Assembly (NCBI GenBank): GCA_050249615.1
Contig: JBFWQE010000008.1
Coordinates: 1 to 64,000, forward strand
Source of the DNA: VFZN01 sp050249615
GTDB taxonomy: Bacteria > Acidobacteriota > Vicinamibacteria > Vicinamibacterales > UBA2999
DNA length: 64,000 nucleotides
Direction of reading: 5' to 3'
The notes beneath the pieces are model-generated. The model worked only from the letters and a program-made list of their open reading frames with translations, had not been told where the DNA came from and did no database searches. Of the stretch, positions 48,959 to 57,491 are shown piece after piece. The first letter of the stretch is position 1, and each line of letters begins with the position of its first letter. A program made the translations under genes and the position numbers.

Positions 48959-50506
48959 TCATTTGCCCAATCCGAGGGCCTTGACCCGCGAGACCAGGGT
49001 GGTGGGCTTCATCCCCAGCAGGACCGCGGCGCCCCGCGGCCCGTAGATGCGTCCGTCGCAGCGCGCGAGGGCCGCCGCGATGCTGTCGCGCTCGAGTCGG
49101 CGCAGCTCGGCCCGGGACCGTACCGCGCCGGCGGGAGCAACGCTGGATGTCAGCTGTTCGGGGGCGGAGCCAGGCTGCACCGGGAAGCGGAAGGGCCCCT
49201 CCTGCGACAGGATGACGGCCCGCTCGCAGACGTGCTGCAGCTCACGGACGTTTCCAGGCCAGTCGTGGCGGGCCAGGTCGTCGAGGGCCCGCTGCGACAC
49301 TCGGGGCAGGGGCCGGCCCAGCCTGCGCACCGCCTGTTCGACGAAGTGCAGGGCCAGCGGCTCGATGTCCTCGTGCCGGTCGCGCAGCGGCGGCAACTCG
49401 ATCGGAAAGACGCTGAGGCGGTAGAACAGGTCCTGACGGAATCGCCCGGATTCCACGTCGACCCTGAGGTCGCGGTTGGTCGCCGCGATGATCCGGGCGT
49501 CCGCGCGGCGCGTGCGCGTGTCGCCGACCCGTTCGAACTCCTGCTCCTGGAGGACGCGCAGCAGCTTGGTCTGCAGCGCCGCGGGCACGTCGCCGATTTC
49601 ATCGAGGAACAGCGTGCCTCCGTCCGCCAGCTCGAAGCGCCCGGGCCGATCCTTGAGCGCACCGGTGAAGGCGCCGCGCACGTGCCCGAAGAATTCGCTC
49701 TCGAACAGCCCCTCGGGCACGGCGGCGCAGTTGACCTTGATGAAGGCGCGGTGCCGGCGTCCGCTGCGATCGTGAATCGCCCGGGCGATGAGCTCCTTCC
49801 CGGTGCCGCTCTCGCCCGTCACCAGCACAGTGGCGTCGGTCGGCGCGACGAGATCGACCTGCCGCAACACCTTCAGCAGCGCCGGACTGCGACCGATGAA
49901 CGAGCCCATCTGCAGCGCGGTGCTCACTTCGTTGCGCAGGTAGACGTTCTCTTCCTCGAGCCGGGCCCGGAGGTGCTCGACCTCCTCGAGGGCCCGCGCG
50001 TTCGCAATGCTGACGGCGGCGTAGTCGGCGAACACGCGCAGCCATTCGAACGCACGGGCGTCGAGCCGCCCGCGATCGAAGAGGGCCAGCACGCCGAGGG
50101 TCTCCCCGCGAAACACCAGCGGCTGGGCCGCGAGCGACTGGACCTGTTCCTGCGCCATCCAGGCGGGCTCCGCCACCCAGTCCGCCTCCGCCACGGCACC
50201 AGAGATCAGCAGCGCTTCGCCGGACAGCGCGACCTGTCCAATCTTCCGCTCGCCAAGCATGAATCGATGAAACCGGCCGTCGAGCTGCTGGTAGGCTGGC
50301 GCGCCGTCGTCTTTCCGGCCGCTGCTGGCCACGAGGTGCAGCGAACGCGAAGTCGCATCGTGGCCGGCCGCGCGGCAGATCTCGCAGCCGGGGGGGCGTT
50401 CGAGGAGCCAGACCCGCGCCAGCACGGTGTTCGGGCAGCCAGCCAACCCCTCCACGAGGGCGCGCAACACGTCTGGCACCGTCCGTTGACTGGCGACGGT
50501 GACCAT
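48959..50506 (-). CDS. Sigma-54-dependent activator (GAF-AAA+-HTH)
   Basis: 515 residues from ATG 50506. GAF domain at about 1-160, with an unusual cysteine set (GCPNTVLARVWLLERPPGCE then IC); AAA+ domain with Walker A VLVTGESGTGKELIARAIHD, the sigma-54 contact FFGHVRGAFTGAL and LFLDEIGDVPAALQTKLLRV; Fis-type HTH at the C-terminus (IYGPRGAAVLLGMKPTTLVS). The start is unsure: the open frame continues to 50581, but the first codons are AT-rich like intergenic DNA, and GTG 50533 is also possible. It is divergent from the redox operon at 50726, which has a sigma-54-like promoter. The GAF domain may sense a metal, NO or redox state through its cysteines. Confidence 0.88.
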   Translation of the reverse strand: MVTVASQRTVPDVLRALVEGLAGCPNTVLARVWLLERPPGCEICRAAGHDATSRSLHLVASSGRKDDGAPAYQQLDGRFHRFMLGERKIGQVALSGEALLISGAVAEADWVAEPAWMAQEQVQSLAAQPLVFRGETLGVLALFDRGRLDARAFEWLRVFADYAAVSIANARALEEVEHLRARLEEENVYLRNEVSTALQMGSFIGRSPALLKVLRQVDLVAPTDATVLVTGESGTGKELIARAIHDRSGRRHRAFIKVNCAAVPEGLFESEFFGHVRGAFTGALKDRPGRFELADGGTLFLDEIGDVPAALQTKLLRVLQEQEFERVGDTRTRRADARIIAATNRDLRVDVESGRFRQDLFYRLSVFPIELPPLRDRHEDIEPLALHFVEQAVRRLGRPLPRVSQRALDDLARHDWPGNVRELQHVCERAVILSQEGPFRFPVQPGSAPEQLTSSVAPAGAVRSRAELRRLERDSIAAALARCDGRIYGPRGAAVLLGMKPTTLVSRVKALGLGK

Positions 50507-50657
50507 CACGCCCGGCAGGCTGGCAGGGTTCACGCTCCACTGATACCACGATAATTCGATAAATACGCAACGATATTTCAATTCAACGACGACTTATCGC
50601 TGACGCTCGTCGCGGCACTACTCCATATTTTTCAACAACTTATAGGACAATCAGCAA

Positions 50658-50674
50658 CTGGTACGCCGTGTGAT
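50658..50674 (+). promoter_or_regulatory. Possible sigma-54 (-24/-12) promoter
   Basis: CTGGTACGCCGTGTGAT matches the -24 element well (TGGtACG) but the -12 element is GTGA rather than TTGC. It lies 52 bp before the GTG start of the operon and opposite a sigma-54 activator gene in an AT-rich gap, which raises its likelihood. Confidence 0.35.
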
Positions 50675-50725
50675 ACCTGGGATGGCATGGCCATGACGGC
50701 CCCATCGAATCACCAGGAGGTCACC

Positions 50726-51295
50726 GTGTACCGCATCGCTCCAGTGGACCCGTCGAAGACCGAGACTCCAGCCGCTCCCCTGTTCGCCACCATCCAGCAG
50801 ACGCTCGGCAGCGTCCCCAACCTGTTCCGCACGCTCGGCCATGCCCCGGCCGCGCTCGAGGGCTATCTCCAGCTGCACGGCGTGCTGGCCAAGGGCCGCT
50901 TCAGTGCGTCGCTCCGCGAGCGCATCGCGCTCACGGTGGCCGAAGCCAACCAGTGCCAGTACTGCCTCGCGGCCCACAGCTTCCTCGGCGCCCGCGTCGG
51001 TCTGACCGATGCGGACCTCCAGGACGCGCGCCAGGCCCGCGCCGCGGACCCGCACGTCGACGCGGTGCTCAAGCTGACGCGCTGTCTCGTCGTCCGGCGC
51101 GGCGAACTCGACGACGCCTCCCTGGCCGCCGCGCGCGCGGCCGGCGTGTCCGACGCGGACATCGTCGAGACCGTCGCACACGTCGCCGTCAATACCTTCA
51201 GCAACTACATCAACCACGTCGCCCGGACGCCCATCGACTTCCCCGAGGCGGCCCCGCTGGCCGACGCGACGGAGGCCTGTCTCGCGGCTCGCTGA
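50726..51295 (+). CDS. Carboxymuconolactone decarboxylase/AhpD-fold protein
   Basis: 189 residues from GTG 50726, placed 5 bp after a perfect AGGAGG; the upstream in-frame ATG 50687 lacks one. LFATIQQTLGSVPNLFRTLG and ERIALTVAEANQCQYCLAAH with C77, C80 and H84 are the AhpD-like active site. It is a thiol peroxidase or reductase-type enzyme. First gene of a five- to six-gene redox operon probably switched on by the divergent sigma-54 activator. Confidence 0.88.
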   Translation: MYRIAPVDPSKTETPAAPLFATIQQTLGSVPNLFRTLGHAPAALEGYLQLHGVLAKGRFSASLRERIALTVAEANQCQYCLAAHSFLGARVGLTDADLQDARQARAADPHVDAVLKLTRCLVVRRGELDDASLAAARAAGVSDADIVETVAHVAVNTFSNYINHVARTPIDFPEAAPLADATEACLAAR

Positions 51296-51332
51296 CGCGG
51301 CGTTCCCAGGCCACACGAATGGAGCACACACC

Positions 51333-52220
51333 ATGAACACACACGCAACTCCCACAGCCTCGCGCCCGCGCGCGTCTCGCGCACGATTCGGCCTTCGGGC
51401 CGGCCGCGCCGTGGCCGCCGTCGTCACCATCGTGGCCGCCAGCCTCGCCGGCGCCTCGCTCGCCGCGCAGGCCCAGACGCCTGCCAATCCGCCATTGCCG
51501 CACTTCTCCGGTCCGCGCGCCGACGTCCCGGTGCCCCGTCCAGGGCTCGCGCCCCAGAAGGGCCGCATCGCCCTGGTCGTCACCGATCCCCAGAACGACT
51601 TCCTCAGCCCCAAAGGCGTCGCGTGGGGCGTCGTCGGCGAGAGCGTCCAGGAGAACGGCACGATTGAGAACATCGAGCACCTCCTCAAAGCTGCCAAGGC
51701 GTCCGACGTGCCTGTCTTCGTCAGCCCCCACTACTACTACCCGCACGACCACCGTTGGAGGTTCGGCGGCGCACTCGAATTGCTGATGCACAACATCGGG
51801 ATGTTCGACCGCAAGGGCGCGCTCACGCAACAGGCCTTCGAGGGATCCGGAGCGGATTGGCTCGATCGCTACAAGCCCTACCTCAACGACGGCAAGACCG
51901 TGGTGACCAGCCCGCACAAGGTGTTCGGCCCGGAGACCAACGACCTGGTGCTGCAACTGCGCAAGGCCGGCATCAGCCAGGTCGTCCTTGCCGGCATGTC
52001 GGCCAACTTGTGCACGGAGTCCCACATGCGCGAGTTGCTGGAGCAGGGATTCGAGGTGGTCGTGGTCACCGATGCCACCGCCGCAGCGAAGCTCCCGGGC
52101 TTCGACGGCTACGAGGCGGCATACGTGAACTTCCGCCTCATCGCGAGCGACATCTGGAGTACGACCGACGCCGTGAAGGCGATGTCCTCATTGGGAGTGG
52201 CCGCGTCGTCGCGGCGCTGA
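51333..52220 (+). CDS. Exported isochorismatase-family cysteine hydrolase
   Basis: 295 residues. An Arg-rich n-region and hydrophobic stretch (AVAAVVTIVAASLAGASLAA) give a signal peptide. The catalytic triad is visible: ALVVTDPQNDFL (D85), SPHKVFG (K196), GMSANLCTESHMRELLEQGF (C227). Family members hydrolyse amides or thioesters. Export is unusual for the family, but fits a role on extracytoplasmic substrates. Second gene of the operon. Confidence 0.87.
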   Translation: MNTHATPTASRPRASRARFGLRAGRAVAAVVTIVAASLAGASLAAQAQTPANPPLPHFSGPRADVPVPRPGLAPQKGRIALVVTDPQNDFLSPKGVAWGVVGESVQENGTIENIEHLLKAAKASDVPVFVSPHYYYPHDHRWRFGGALELLMHNIGMFDRKGALTQQAFEGSGADWLDRYKPYLNDGKTVVTSPHKVFGPETNDLVLQLRKAGISQVVLAGMSANLCTESHMRELLEQGFEVVVVTDATAAAKLPGFDGYEAAYVNFRLIASDIWSTTDAVKAMSSLGVAASSRR

Positions 52221-52227
52221 TCGGCCC

Positions 52228-52707
52228 ATGTCATCGTCACTCTCGAATCGCCCACTCGTTCCTCCGTTCAGCCTCGAGAGCGCCGCGCAGAAAGTGCGGA
52301 TGGCCGAGGATGCCTGGAACACCCGCGAGCCCGGGCGTGTGGCGCTCGCGTATACACCGGACTCCGCCTGGCGCAACCGGGCCGAGTTCCTCGCGGGTCG
52401 CGACGCCATCGTCGCGTTCCTCCGCCGCAAGTGGGCGAGGGAGTTGGATTACCGGCTGATCAAGGAACTGTGGGCGTGTGGCGGCGACCGCATCGCTGTC
52501 CGCTTCGCCTACGAGTGGCACGACGACTCCGGCCAGTGGTTCCGCTCGTTCGGCAACGAGAACTGGGCGTTCGACGCCGGCGGCCTGATGCGGCGGCGCC
52601 TGGCGAGCATCAACGACCTGCCGATCGGTGAGGCCGATCGGAAGTACCACTGGCCGCTCGGGCCGAGGCCGGCCGACCATCCGTCGCTCTCGGACCTCGG
52701 GCTGTGA
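52228..52707 (+). CDS. DUF1348 (NTF2-like/SnoaL-type) protein
   Basis: 159 residues. AEDAWNTREPGRVALAYTPD, SAWRNRAEFLAGRDAIVAFL, RKWARELDYRLIKELWACGG and VRFAYEWHDDSGQWFRSFGN are characteristic of DUF1348. It has an NTF2-like cone fold with no proven reaction. It follows the hydrolase by 7 bp. Confidence 0.9.
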   Translation: MSSSLSNRPLVPPFSLESAAQKVRMAEDAWNTREPGRVALAYTPDSAWRNRAEFLAGRDAIVAFLRRKWARELDYRLIKELWACGGDRIAVRFAYEWHDDSGQWFRSFGNENWAFDAGGLMRRRLASINDLPIGEADRKYHWPLGPRPADHPSLSDLGL

Positions 52708-52749
52708 CCGGAAGACGCAACAACCCTGAACCTCATGAGGAGTGTCTCA

Positions 52750-53127
52750 ATGTCGAAGACCGCAATCGTCATCTTTTCCGATCCGAAATCCGGCAGCGAT
52801 GAAGCGCTCGGCCGACTGTTCAACGGCATGTTCGTGGCCTTTGAGCTGCTCGAGAAGAAGCAGGACGTTGCCCTGATCTTCCAGGGCACCGGCGTTCGCT
52901 GGGCGAGCGAGCTGGTGAAGCCCGAACATCCGGCACACGCGCTCTACAACGCGGTCAAGGACAGCGTGGTGGGCGTCTGTGGCGGCTGCGCTGACGTGTT
53001 CGGCGCCACGCAGGATGCCCGGAGCGCCGGCGCGACGCTGATTCACGAGAAGGCGATTCCGGGCACGTCCGGAATCATCGATCTGTCCAAGTACCTGGAC
53101 GCGGGCTATCGCGTCCTGGCCTTCTGA
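52750..53127 (+). CDS. DsrE-family protein
   Basis: 125 residues from ATG 52750 with GAGGAG 8 bp upstream. TAIVIFSDPKSGSDEALGRL, NGMFVAFELLEKKQDVALIF and VVGVCGGCADVFGATQDA show the DsrE fold with a CGGC pair at the carrier loop. Distinct from the DsrE-like protein at 11382. Fourth gene of the redox operon, probably a sulfur or thiol carrier. Confidence 0.85.
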   Translation: MSKTAIVIFSDPKSGSDEALGRLFNGMFVAFELLEKKQDVALIFQGTGVRWASELVKPEHPAHALYNAVKDSVVGVCGGCADVFGATQDARSAGATLIHEKAIPGTSGIIDLSKYLDAGYRVLAF

Positions 53128-53193
53128 GCCGTCCCGCACCCAGTCGCGAGGCGGGCGCCGCGTGGCCCCGCCTCGTTTCTCCTGGAGGAACCC

Positions 53194-54114
53194 GTGACCG
53201 AACCCTATCACCGAGGCGAGATCGCCGTGCAGGAGTTGGCTGGCGAACGCGCTCAAGCCGTCCTGAATGGGCGCGTCATCTCGAACGCGATCCCTGCGCC
53301 GGCGCGAGCCTTCGTGCGCCAGCAGGCCGCGGTGGCGATCGGCTGGCTCGACGCCTCGGGCGATCCCTGGGCATCCTTCGTCGTGGGCGAGCCCGGGTTC
53401 GTCTCCTGCGACGAAGACGGCGCAGTCGTGACGATGCATACGTCGGGACCGGCGGCCGCCTTCGCGCGATTCGAGGACACCGTGCGGCCGGGCGACGCCC
53501 TCGGCATGCTCGTCATCGACCTGGCGACCAGGCGGCGGCTGCGCGTGAATGGCGTCGTCGAGCGGTCCGCCGCTGGCGAGTTGCGGGTCCTGGTCGAGCA
53601 GGCCTATGCCAACTGTCCGAAGTACATTCAGCGCCGCGAGCGCGTCGAGGCGGCGCCCGGCCAGCCCGCGTCTGCTGTCGTACGGAGCGCGGGTGCACCA
53701 CCCGACCTCTCCGGATGGCTGGCGCGAACGGATACCGCGTTCGTCGCGAGTATCGGCCCCGATGGGCGAATCGACTGCTCGCACCGCGGCGGACGAGGCG
53801 GGTACATGCGGCTGGAGGGCGACGCCGTGCTCGTCCCGGATTACCCGGGGAATTCGATGTTCTGCACGCTCGGGAACATGTTCGTCGAGTCGCGCGCCGG
53901 GTTGGTCCTCGTGGACTTCGAGGCCCGGCAGCAGCTGCACTTGAGCGGCGACGCCTGGGTGGAGGTCGCGGGCCCCGACCGGATCGGTCGCACCGCCGGA
54001 ACCGGACGCTGGTGGCGGCTGAGGCCCGTAGGGTGGGCCGTCTCGCCGTTGCCGGACACGACCGGCTGGCGCCTGGTGGACGAGTCGCCCTTCAATCCGC
54101 CGCTCGAACCATGA
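53194..54114 (+). CDS. Pyridoxamine 5'-phosphate oxidase-like FMN protein
   Basis: 306 residues from GTG 53194 (GGAGGAA upstream). Two PNPOx-like halves: FVRQQAAVAIGWLDASGDPW plus ASFVVGEPGFV, and RTDTAFVASIGPDGRIDCSH plus RGGRGGYMRLEGDAVLVPDY. These split-barrel proteins are often fused to a reductase of the PDR type; here the reductase is the next gene and overlaps by 4 bp, so the two likely form one complex. It may pass electrons from FMN to an unknown acceptor. Confidence 0.85.
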   Translation: MTEPYHRGEIAVQELAGERAQAVLNGRVISNAIPAPARAFVRQQAAVAIGWLDASGDPWASFVVGEPGFVSCDEDGAVVTMHTSGPAAAFARFEDTVRPGDALGMLVIDLATRRRLRVNGVVERSAAGELRVLVEQAYANCPKYIQRRERVEAAPGQPASAVVRSAGAPPDLSGWLARTDTAFVASIGPDGRIDCSHRGGRGGYMRLEGDAVLVPDYPGNSMFCTLGNMFVESRAGLVLVDFEARQQLHLSGDAWVEVAGPDRIGRTAGTGRWWRLRPVGWAVSPLPDTTGWRLVDESPFNPPLEP

Positions 54115-55040
54115 CGCTCGTCGTCCGCGAGAAGCGCGCGCTGACGCCGGACGTCGTGCGACTGCGCCTCGGGCGCGGCGATGGATCGGAGCTCCCGGCC
54201 TTCGAGGCGGGAGCCCACCTGGAGCTCCACATCGCCGGCACGACGCGACACTACTCGATCACGTCGCTGCCCGGCGAGCGCTCGCACTACGAGATCGCGG
54301 TGCTGCGTGCCGTGCCGAGCCGCGGCGGTTCGGCCTTCATCCACGACACGCTCGCCGTCGGCGACGCCGTTGAGGCCGATGGGCCGCACAACACCTTCGG
54401 GTTCGTCCACCGTCCGCCGTACGCGGTGTTCATCGCGGGCGGCATCGGCCTCACGCCCTTCTTCACGATGATCCACGCATGCCTCGCCTCGAGCGTGCCG
54501 TACGAACTGCACTACGTGACGCGCACCGCCGCCGACCGGTTGCCCATCGGCGCGCTCGGCTCCAGCCACCTGTTCACCTACGTCAGCCGTGAGCGGTCAG
54601 AGGCCTCGCGGCCGCTCCACATCCCGGGCCTCCTGCAGCGCGTTCGGCGCGATGCGCACATCTACGTGTGTGGCCCGCGCGGGATGATCGATGCGGTGCG
54701 GGCGGCCGCCAGCGGCCTGGGCTGGCCCGGCGCCGCCGTTCACTCGGAGAGTTTCGGTGCGCCCCTCCGGTCCACGGACCGGCCGATCCTCGTGCGACTG
54801 AGCCTGTCCGGCGTCACGCTGCGGGTGGAGCCCGGTGACTCGATCCTCCAGGCCATGCTCGACCATGGCATCTGGGCGAACTATGCGTGCCAGCGGGGCG
54901 AATGCGGTTCCTGCTACGTCGAAGTCACCGGCGGGGTCGCCGATCATCGGGATACCTGCCTCTCCGCCGGCCAGCGGAGGGCTGGGATGTGCCCGTGTGT
55001 CTCCTGGTCGGCGACCGACACGTTGACGATTCGGGCGTGA
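54111..55040 (+). CDS. PDR/VanB-type oxidoreductase (FMN/NAD/2Fe-2S)
   Basis: 309 residues. FAD/FMN domain with RHYSITSLPGERSHYEIAVL, NAD domain with FIAGGIGLTPFFTMIHACLA and HIYVCGPRGMIDAV, and C-terminal plant-type ferredoxin ANYACQRGECGSCYVEVTGG plus DTCLS, giving the four cysteines of a 2Fe-2S cluster. It is the reductase part of class IA oxygenases and related systems. No Rieske oxygenase is nearby; the partner is probably the PNPOx-like protein encoded by the overlapping upstream gene. Confidence 0.9.
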   Translation: MTLVVREKRALTPDVVRLRLGRGDGSELPAFEAGAHLELHIAGTTRHYSITSLPGERSHYEIAVLRAVPSRGGSAFIHDTLAVGDAVEADGPHNTFGFVHRPPYAVFIAGGIGLTPFFTMIHACLASSVPYELHYVTRTAADRLPIGALGSSHLFTYVSRERSEASRPLHIPGLLQRVRRDAHIYVCGPRGMIDAVRAAASGLGWPGAAVHSESFGAPLRSTDRPILVRLSLSGVTLRVEPGDSILQAMLDHGIWANYACQRGECGSCYVEVTGGVADHRDTCLSAGQRRAGMCPCVSWSATDTLTIRA

Positions 55041-55118
55041 CGCGGCGGCTGTCGGGTGTAGCGAAATCGCGTCTGCCGAGACTCACGGGGGAACCCTCTT
55101 TCGGAAAGGACGGACACG

Positions 55119-55538
55119 ATGGGATCGCACCCCGCTCGCGCCATGCTCGGCGGTTTCCTTGGCACAGTCACGATGACGGCCATGATGTACCTGGTGGCGC
55201 CGATGATGGGCCTGAACATGGACATCGCCGCCATGCTCGGCTCGATGGTCGGCGGCAGCTGGGCCCTCGGCATGCTGCTGCACTTCGTCAACGGAACCAT
55301 CATCTTCCCGCTGGCCTACAGTCTGGTGCTGTACGGTCGGCTGCCCGGTGGGCCCGTCGGCAAGGGGATCGCCTGGGGGGTGGTGCTGTGGCTGGTCGCA
55401 CAGGTCGTCGTCATGCCGATGATGGGGGCCGGCCTGTTCAGCATGGCGATGGGTGGCATGATGGCCGCCGCGGGTTCGTTGATGGGACACCTGGTGTACG
55501 GCGGCATTCTCGGCGCCGTGTCCGGCGCCGCGCGCTGA
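55119..55538 (+). CDS. Small four-helix membrane protein
   Basis: 139 residues with four membrane segments, rich in Gly and Met (MLGGFLGTVTMTAMMYLVAP, MGLNMDIAAMLGSMVGGSWA). It resembles the DUF6789-type integral membrane proteins seen in Acidobacteriota; that name is tentative. GGAAAGGACGG lies before the ATG. Followed by another small membrane protein on the same strand. Confidence 0.7.
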   Translation: MGSHPARAMLGGFLGTVTMTAMMYLVAPMMGLNMDIAAMLGSMVGGSWALGMLLHFVNGTIIFPLAYSLVLYGRLPGGPVGKGIAWGVVLWLVAQVVVMPMMGAGLFSMAMGGMMAAAGSLMGHLVYGGILGAVSGAAR

Positions 55539-55603
55539 CCGTCAGCGGCCCGGCCCCGTAACGAGCCGCCTCGATGCCGGGACAACTCGGGCAGGAGGTT
55601 CAC

Positions 55604-56131
55604 ATGCACGCACCCGGCGTCCTCGTGCCACGTCCCACGTCGCTCACGCACGATGCGGCCCTCACCGCGGCCAGCGGCTTTCTGGCGGTGCTGGCCATCA
55701 CCACGACGATGTACCTGCTTCCCGCCGTCGGCCTGCCACAGGTCGATCTGCCGATCTGGATCGCACGTCTGTTCGTCTCCGGCCCGGTGGCGGTGGGCGC
55801 TCTCGGGCTGGCCGTGCATCTCGCGGTGGGCCTGGCCTATGCCTGGCTCTACGTGACGCGGGTCGAACCGCGCCTCGCCGCATCGCCGGCGGTCGCGGGA
55901 CTGACCTACGGACTGGCCCTGTGGGGATTCGCGCAGGTGGTGGCGGTGCCGCTGCTGGGGGCGGCGGGACACGCCCTGGCCAGTGGCCCCGCCGTCACCC
56001 CTGGCGTCTTGTCATGGCATCTCGGCGCCGGCGCGGCGGCGGCCAGCCTCTGTGCGCACGCGAGCTACGGGCTGGTGCTCGGCTGGGTCTACGGCTGCCA
56101 CGGCGGCGGGAGTTGCCGGCGGGTAGCGTGA
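55604..56131 (+). CDS. Hypothetical membrane protein
   Basis: 175 residues from ATG 55604 (AGGAGG 5 bp upstream; ATG 55574 would be longer but lacks one). Four membrane segments (ASGFLAVLAITTTMYLLPAV, VAVGALGLAVHLAVGLAYAW and two more), ending in VYGCHGGGSCRR. Similar in layout to the previous gene (TTMYL... helix start and H-x-x-x-G in helix 4), so the two may be diverged paralogues. Function unknown. Confidence 0.7.
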   Translation: MHAPGVLVPRPTSLTHDAALTAASGFLAVLAITTTMYLLPAVGLPQVDLPIWIARLFVSGPVAVGALGLAVHLAVGLAYAWLYVTRVEPRLAASPAVAGLTYGLALWGFAQVVAVPLLGAAGHALASGPAVTPGVLSWHLGAGAAAASLCAHASYGLVLGWVYGCHGGGSCRRVA

Positions 56132-56927
56132 CGAGAGAGCCGCGGTGTCACCCGCCCAGGCGCGCGAGCGCCTCGCGCGCGCGCCAGGCCCCGCGCGGCC
56201 GCCTTCTCGTACCAATCGCGCGCCTGTCGGACATCGCGGGCGACCCCGCGACCCGCTTCGTACATCGCTCCGAGGCGGAACATCGGGATCGTGTCGCCCT
56301 GCTCTGCTGCCCGGCGCCACCACTCCACCGCCCGGGTGTCGTCCTTCGGCACACCTCGTCCGGCCTCGTAGAGGTTGCCAAGGTTGTGCTGCGCGAGCAC
56401 ATGGCCCAGTTCCGCGGCGCGGCGGTACGACCTCGCCGCTTCGGCCGCGTCGATCTCGACGCCGAGCCCCTCGTCGTACGCCGTGCCCATCAGGAAGATC
56501 GCCTCGGCTTCGCCGGCGATCGCTAGCGACCGGACGCTCGGCAGCACGTCGCTGGCCATCGCCCGGGCGCGGGCTTCGTCACGGGGAATCCCATCCGGCC
56601 CGTCGAGTAAGAGCGCGCGAGCCACATGCGCGACAGTGGATCACCGGCCGCAACCGCCTCGGTCAACAGCTCGTGGGCGCGGACATCGTCGACTTGCCCG
56701 GCCGTGCCGGTATACCAGGCGATCGCCTCGTACAGTCGATGGTCCGCTGACGCGATTTGTCCGGTCGCGCACGGTGCCGCAATCGGGCATGCGAGGCAAA
56801 CAAGCAACGGCGCCCAGACACGGACACAGCGGCGAGGGCACAATCTCTCCGTTGATCTCGCGACGAACGCGAATACGCGGGCCGTCACGGCCAGACGCGG
56901 ATGGAATCTGCTGATGTTCATGATCAC
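56089..56927 (-). pseudogene. Sel1-repeat protein with a frameshift
   Basis: The first frame (from ATG 56927) reads through a hydrophobic N-terminal segment (VWAPLLVCLACPIAAPCATG) to DPLSRMWLARSYSTGRMGFP, and the second takes over with RDEARARAMASDVLPSVRSL, then Sel1 repeats AIFLMGTAYDEGLGVEIDAA, AAELGHVLAQHNLGNLYEAG, AAEQGDTIPMFRLGAMYEAG. The join falls at the GGGG run 56583-56586: one more base would restore one frame. It is either a real inactivation or a homopolymer sequencing error. The start overlaps the merR stop (ATGA). The 3' end overlaps the convergent membrane-protein gene by 43 bp. Confidence 0.75.
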
Positions 56928-57376
56928 CGATGGGGGGACGCCGGACGTTCCAGCGGCGTCGGGTGCTGGAGCGCGTCGATGATGGGGCAGGCGACCCGGT
57001 CCGACGCATGGCGGCAGGCGCCTACCAGTTGCCGCAGCAGCCGCGCAATGCGGTCGAGGTCCCGCCGTTTCGCCTCGACGTCGCGCAGCTTCTCCTCGGC
57101 CATCAGCCGTGCATCGTCGCAGTGCGTGCCGTCTTCGAGACGGAGCAGCCCGGCGATTTCCTCGAGGCTGAACCCCAGTCGCTGGGCGGCCTTAATGAAG
57201 CGCACCCGCGCGAGGTCGGCGTCGCTGTAGCGACGCATCTGACCGTAGGCCCGCCGCGGCTGGGAGAGCAGCCCCTTCCGCTGGTAGAAGCGAATCGTCT
57301 CGACGTTGACCGACGCCGCCGCGGCCAGCGTGCCGATCGAGAACTCGCGGTCGTGGCTGGACGATGGTGTGGACAT
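56924..57376 (-). CDS. MerR-family regulator with mercury-type cysteine triad (second copy)
   Basis: 150 residues. FSIGTLAAAASVNVETIRFY and MRRYSDADLARVRFIKAAQR form the DNA-binding domain. C86, C121 and C130 keep the 35/9 spacing of the Hg ligands of MerR, as in the regulator at 17934. It is divergent from a MerR-type promoter (57383-57414) that faces the HAD hydrolase gene. It is followed, with a 4-bp overlap, by the frameshifted Sel1 gene. The start ATG 57376 is chosen because the longer frame runs through the operator. Confidence 0.85.
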   Translation of the reverse strand: MSTPSSSHDREFSIGTLAAAASVNVETIRFYQRKGLLSQPRRAYGQMRRYSDADLARVRFIKAAQRLGFSLEEIAGLLRLEDGTHCDDARLMAEEKLRDVEAKRRDLDRIARLLRQLVGACRHASDRVACPIIDALQHPTPLERPASPHR

Positions 57377-57382
57377 GTGACC

Positions 57383-57414
57383 TTGACTCCGTACCGGGGT
57401 ACACCCGCAACGAT
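57383..57414 (+). promoter_or_regulatory. MerR-type promoter facing the HAD gene
   Basis: TTGACT (-35, 57383-57388), dyad GTACC-gg-GGTAC (57391-57402), and a weak -10 (AACGAT, about 57409-57414) at a 20-bp spacing. The same TTGACTCCGTAC core occurs in the promoter at 17897-17928, on the opposite strand there. Confidence 0.65.
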
Positions 57415-57491
57415 CATGGCATGCCAAAGACGTTCCGCACCGACGTCCGGCGGTTATCCTGCTGTGCGGGCTGACCGCCGGAGGAAGACAA

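Noticed and set aside
47414..50554. Very long plus-strand open frame of more than 1000 codons
   Set aside because: It overlaps the MerA-like gene in another frame and the sigma-54 activator in antisense; both of these have clear motifs, the long frame none.
50507..50581. N-terminal extension of the sigma-54 activator to ATG 50581
   Set aside because: Codons there are AT-rich like the intergenic gap and no ribosome-binding site precedes; a later start is more likely, though not proved.
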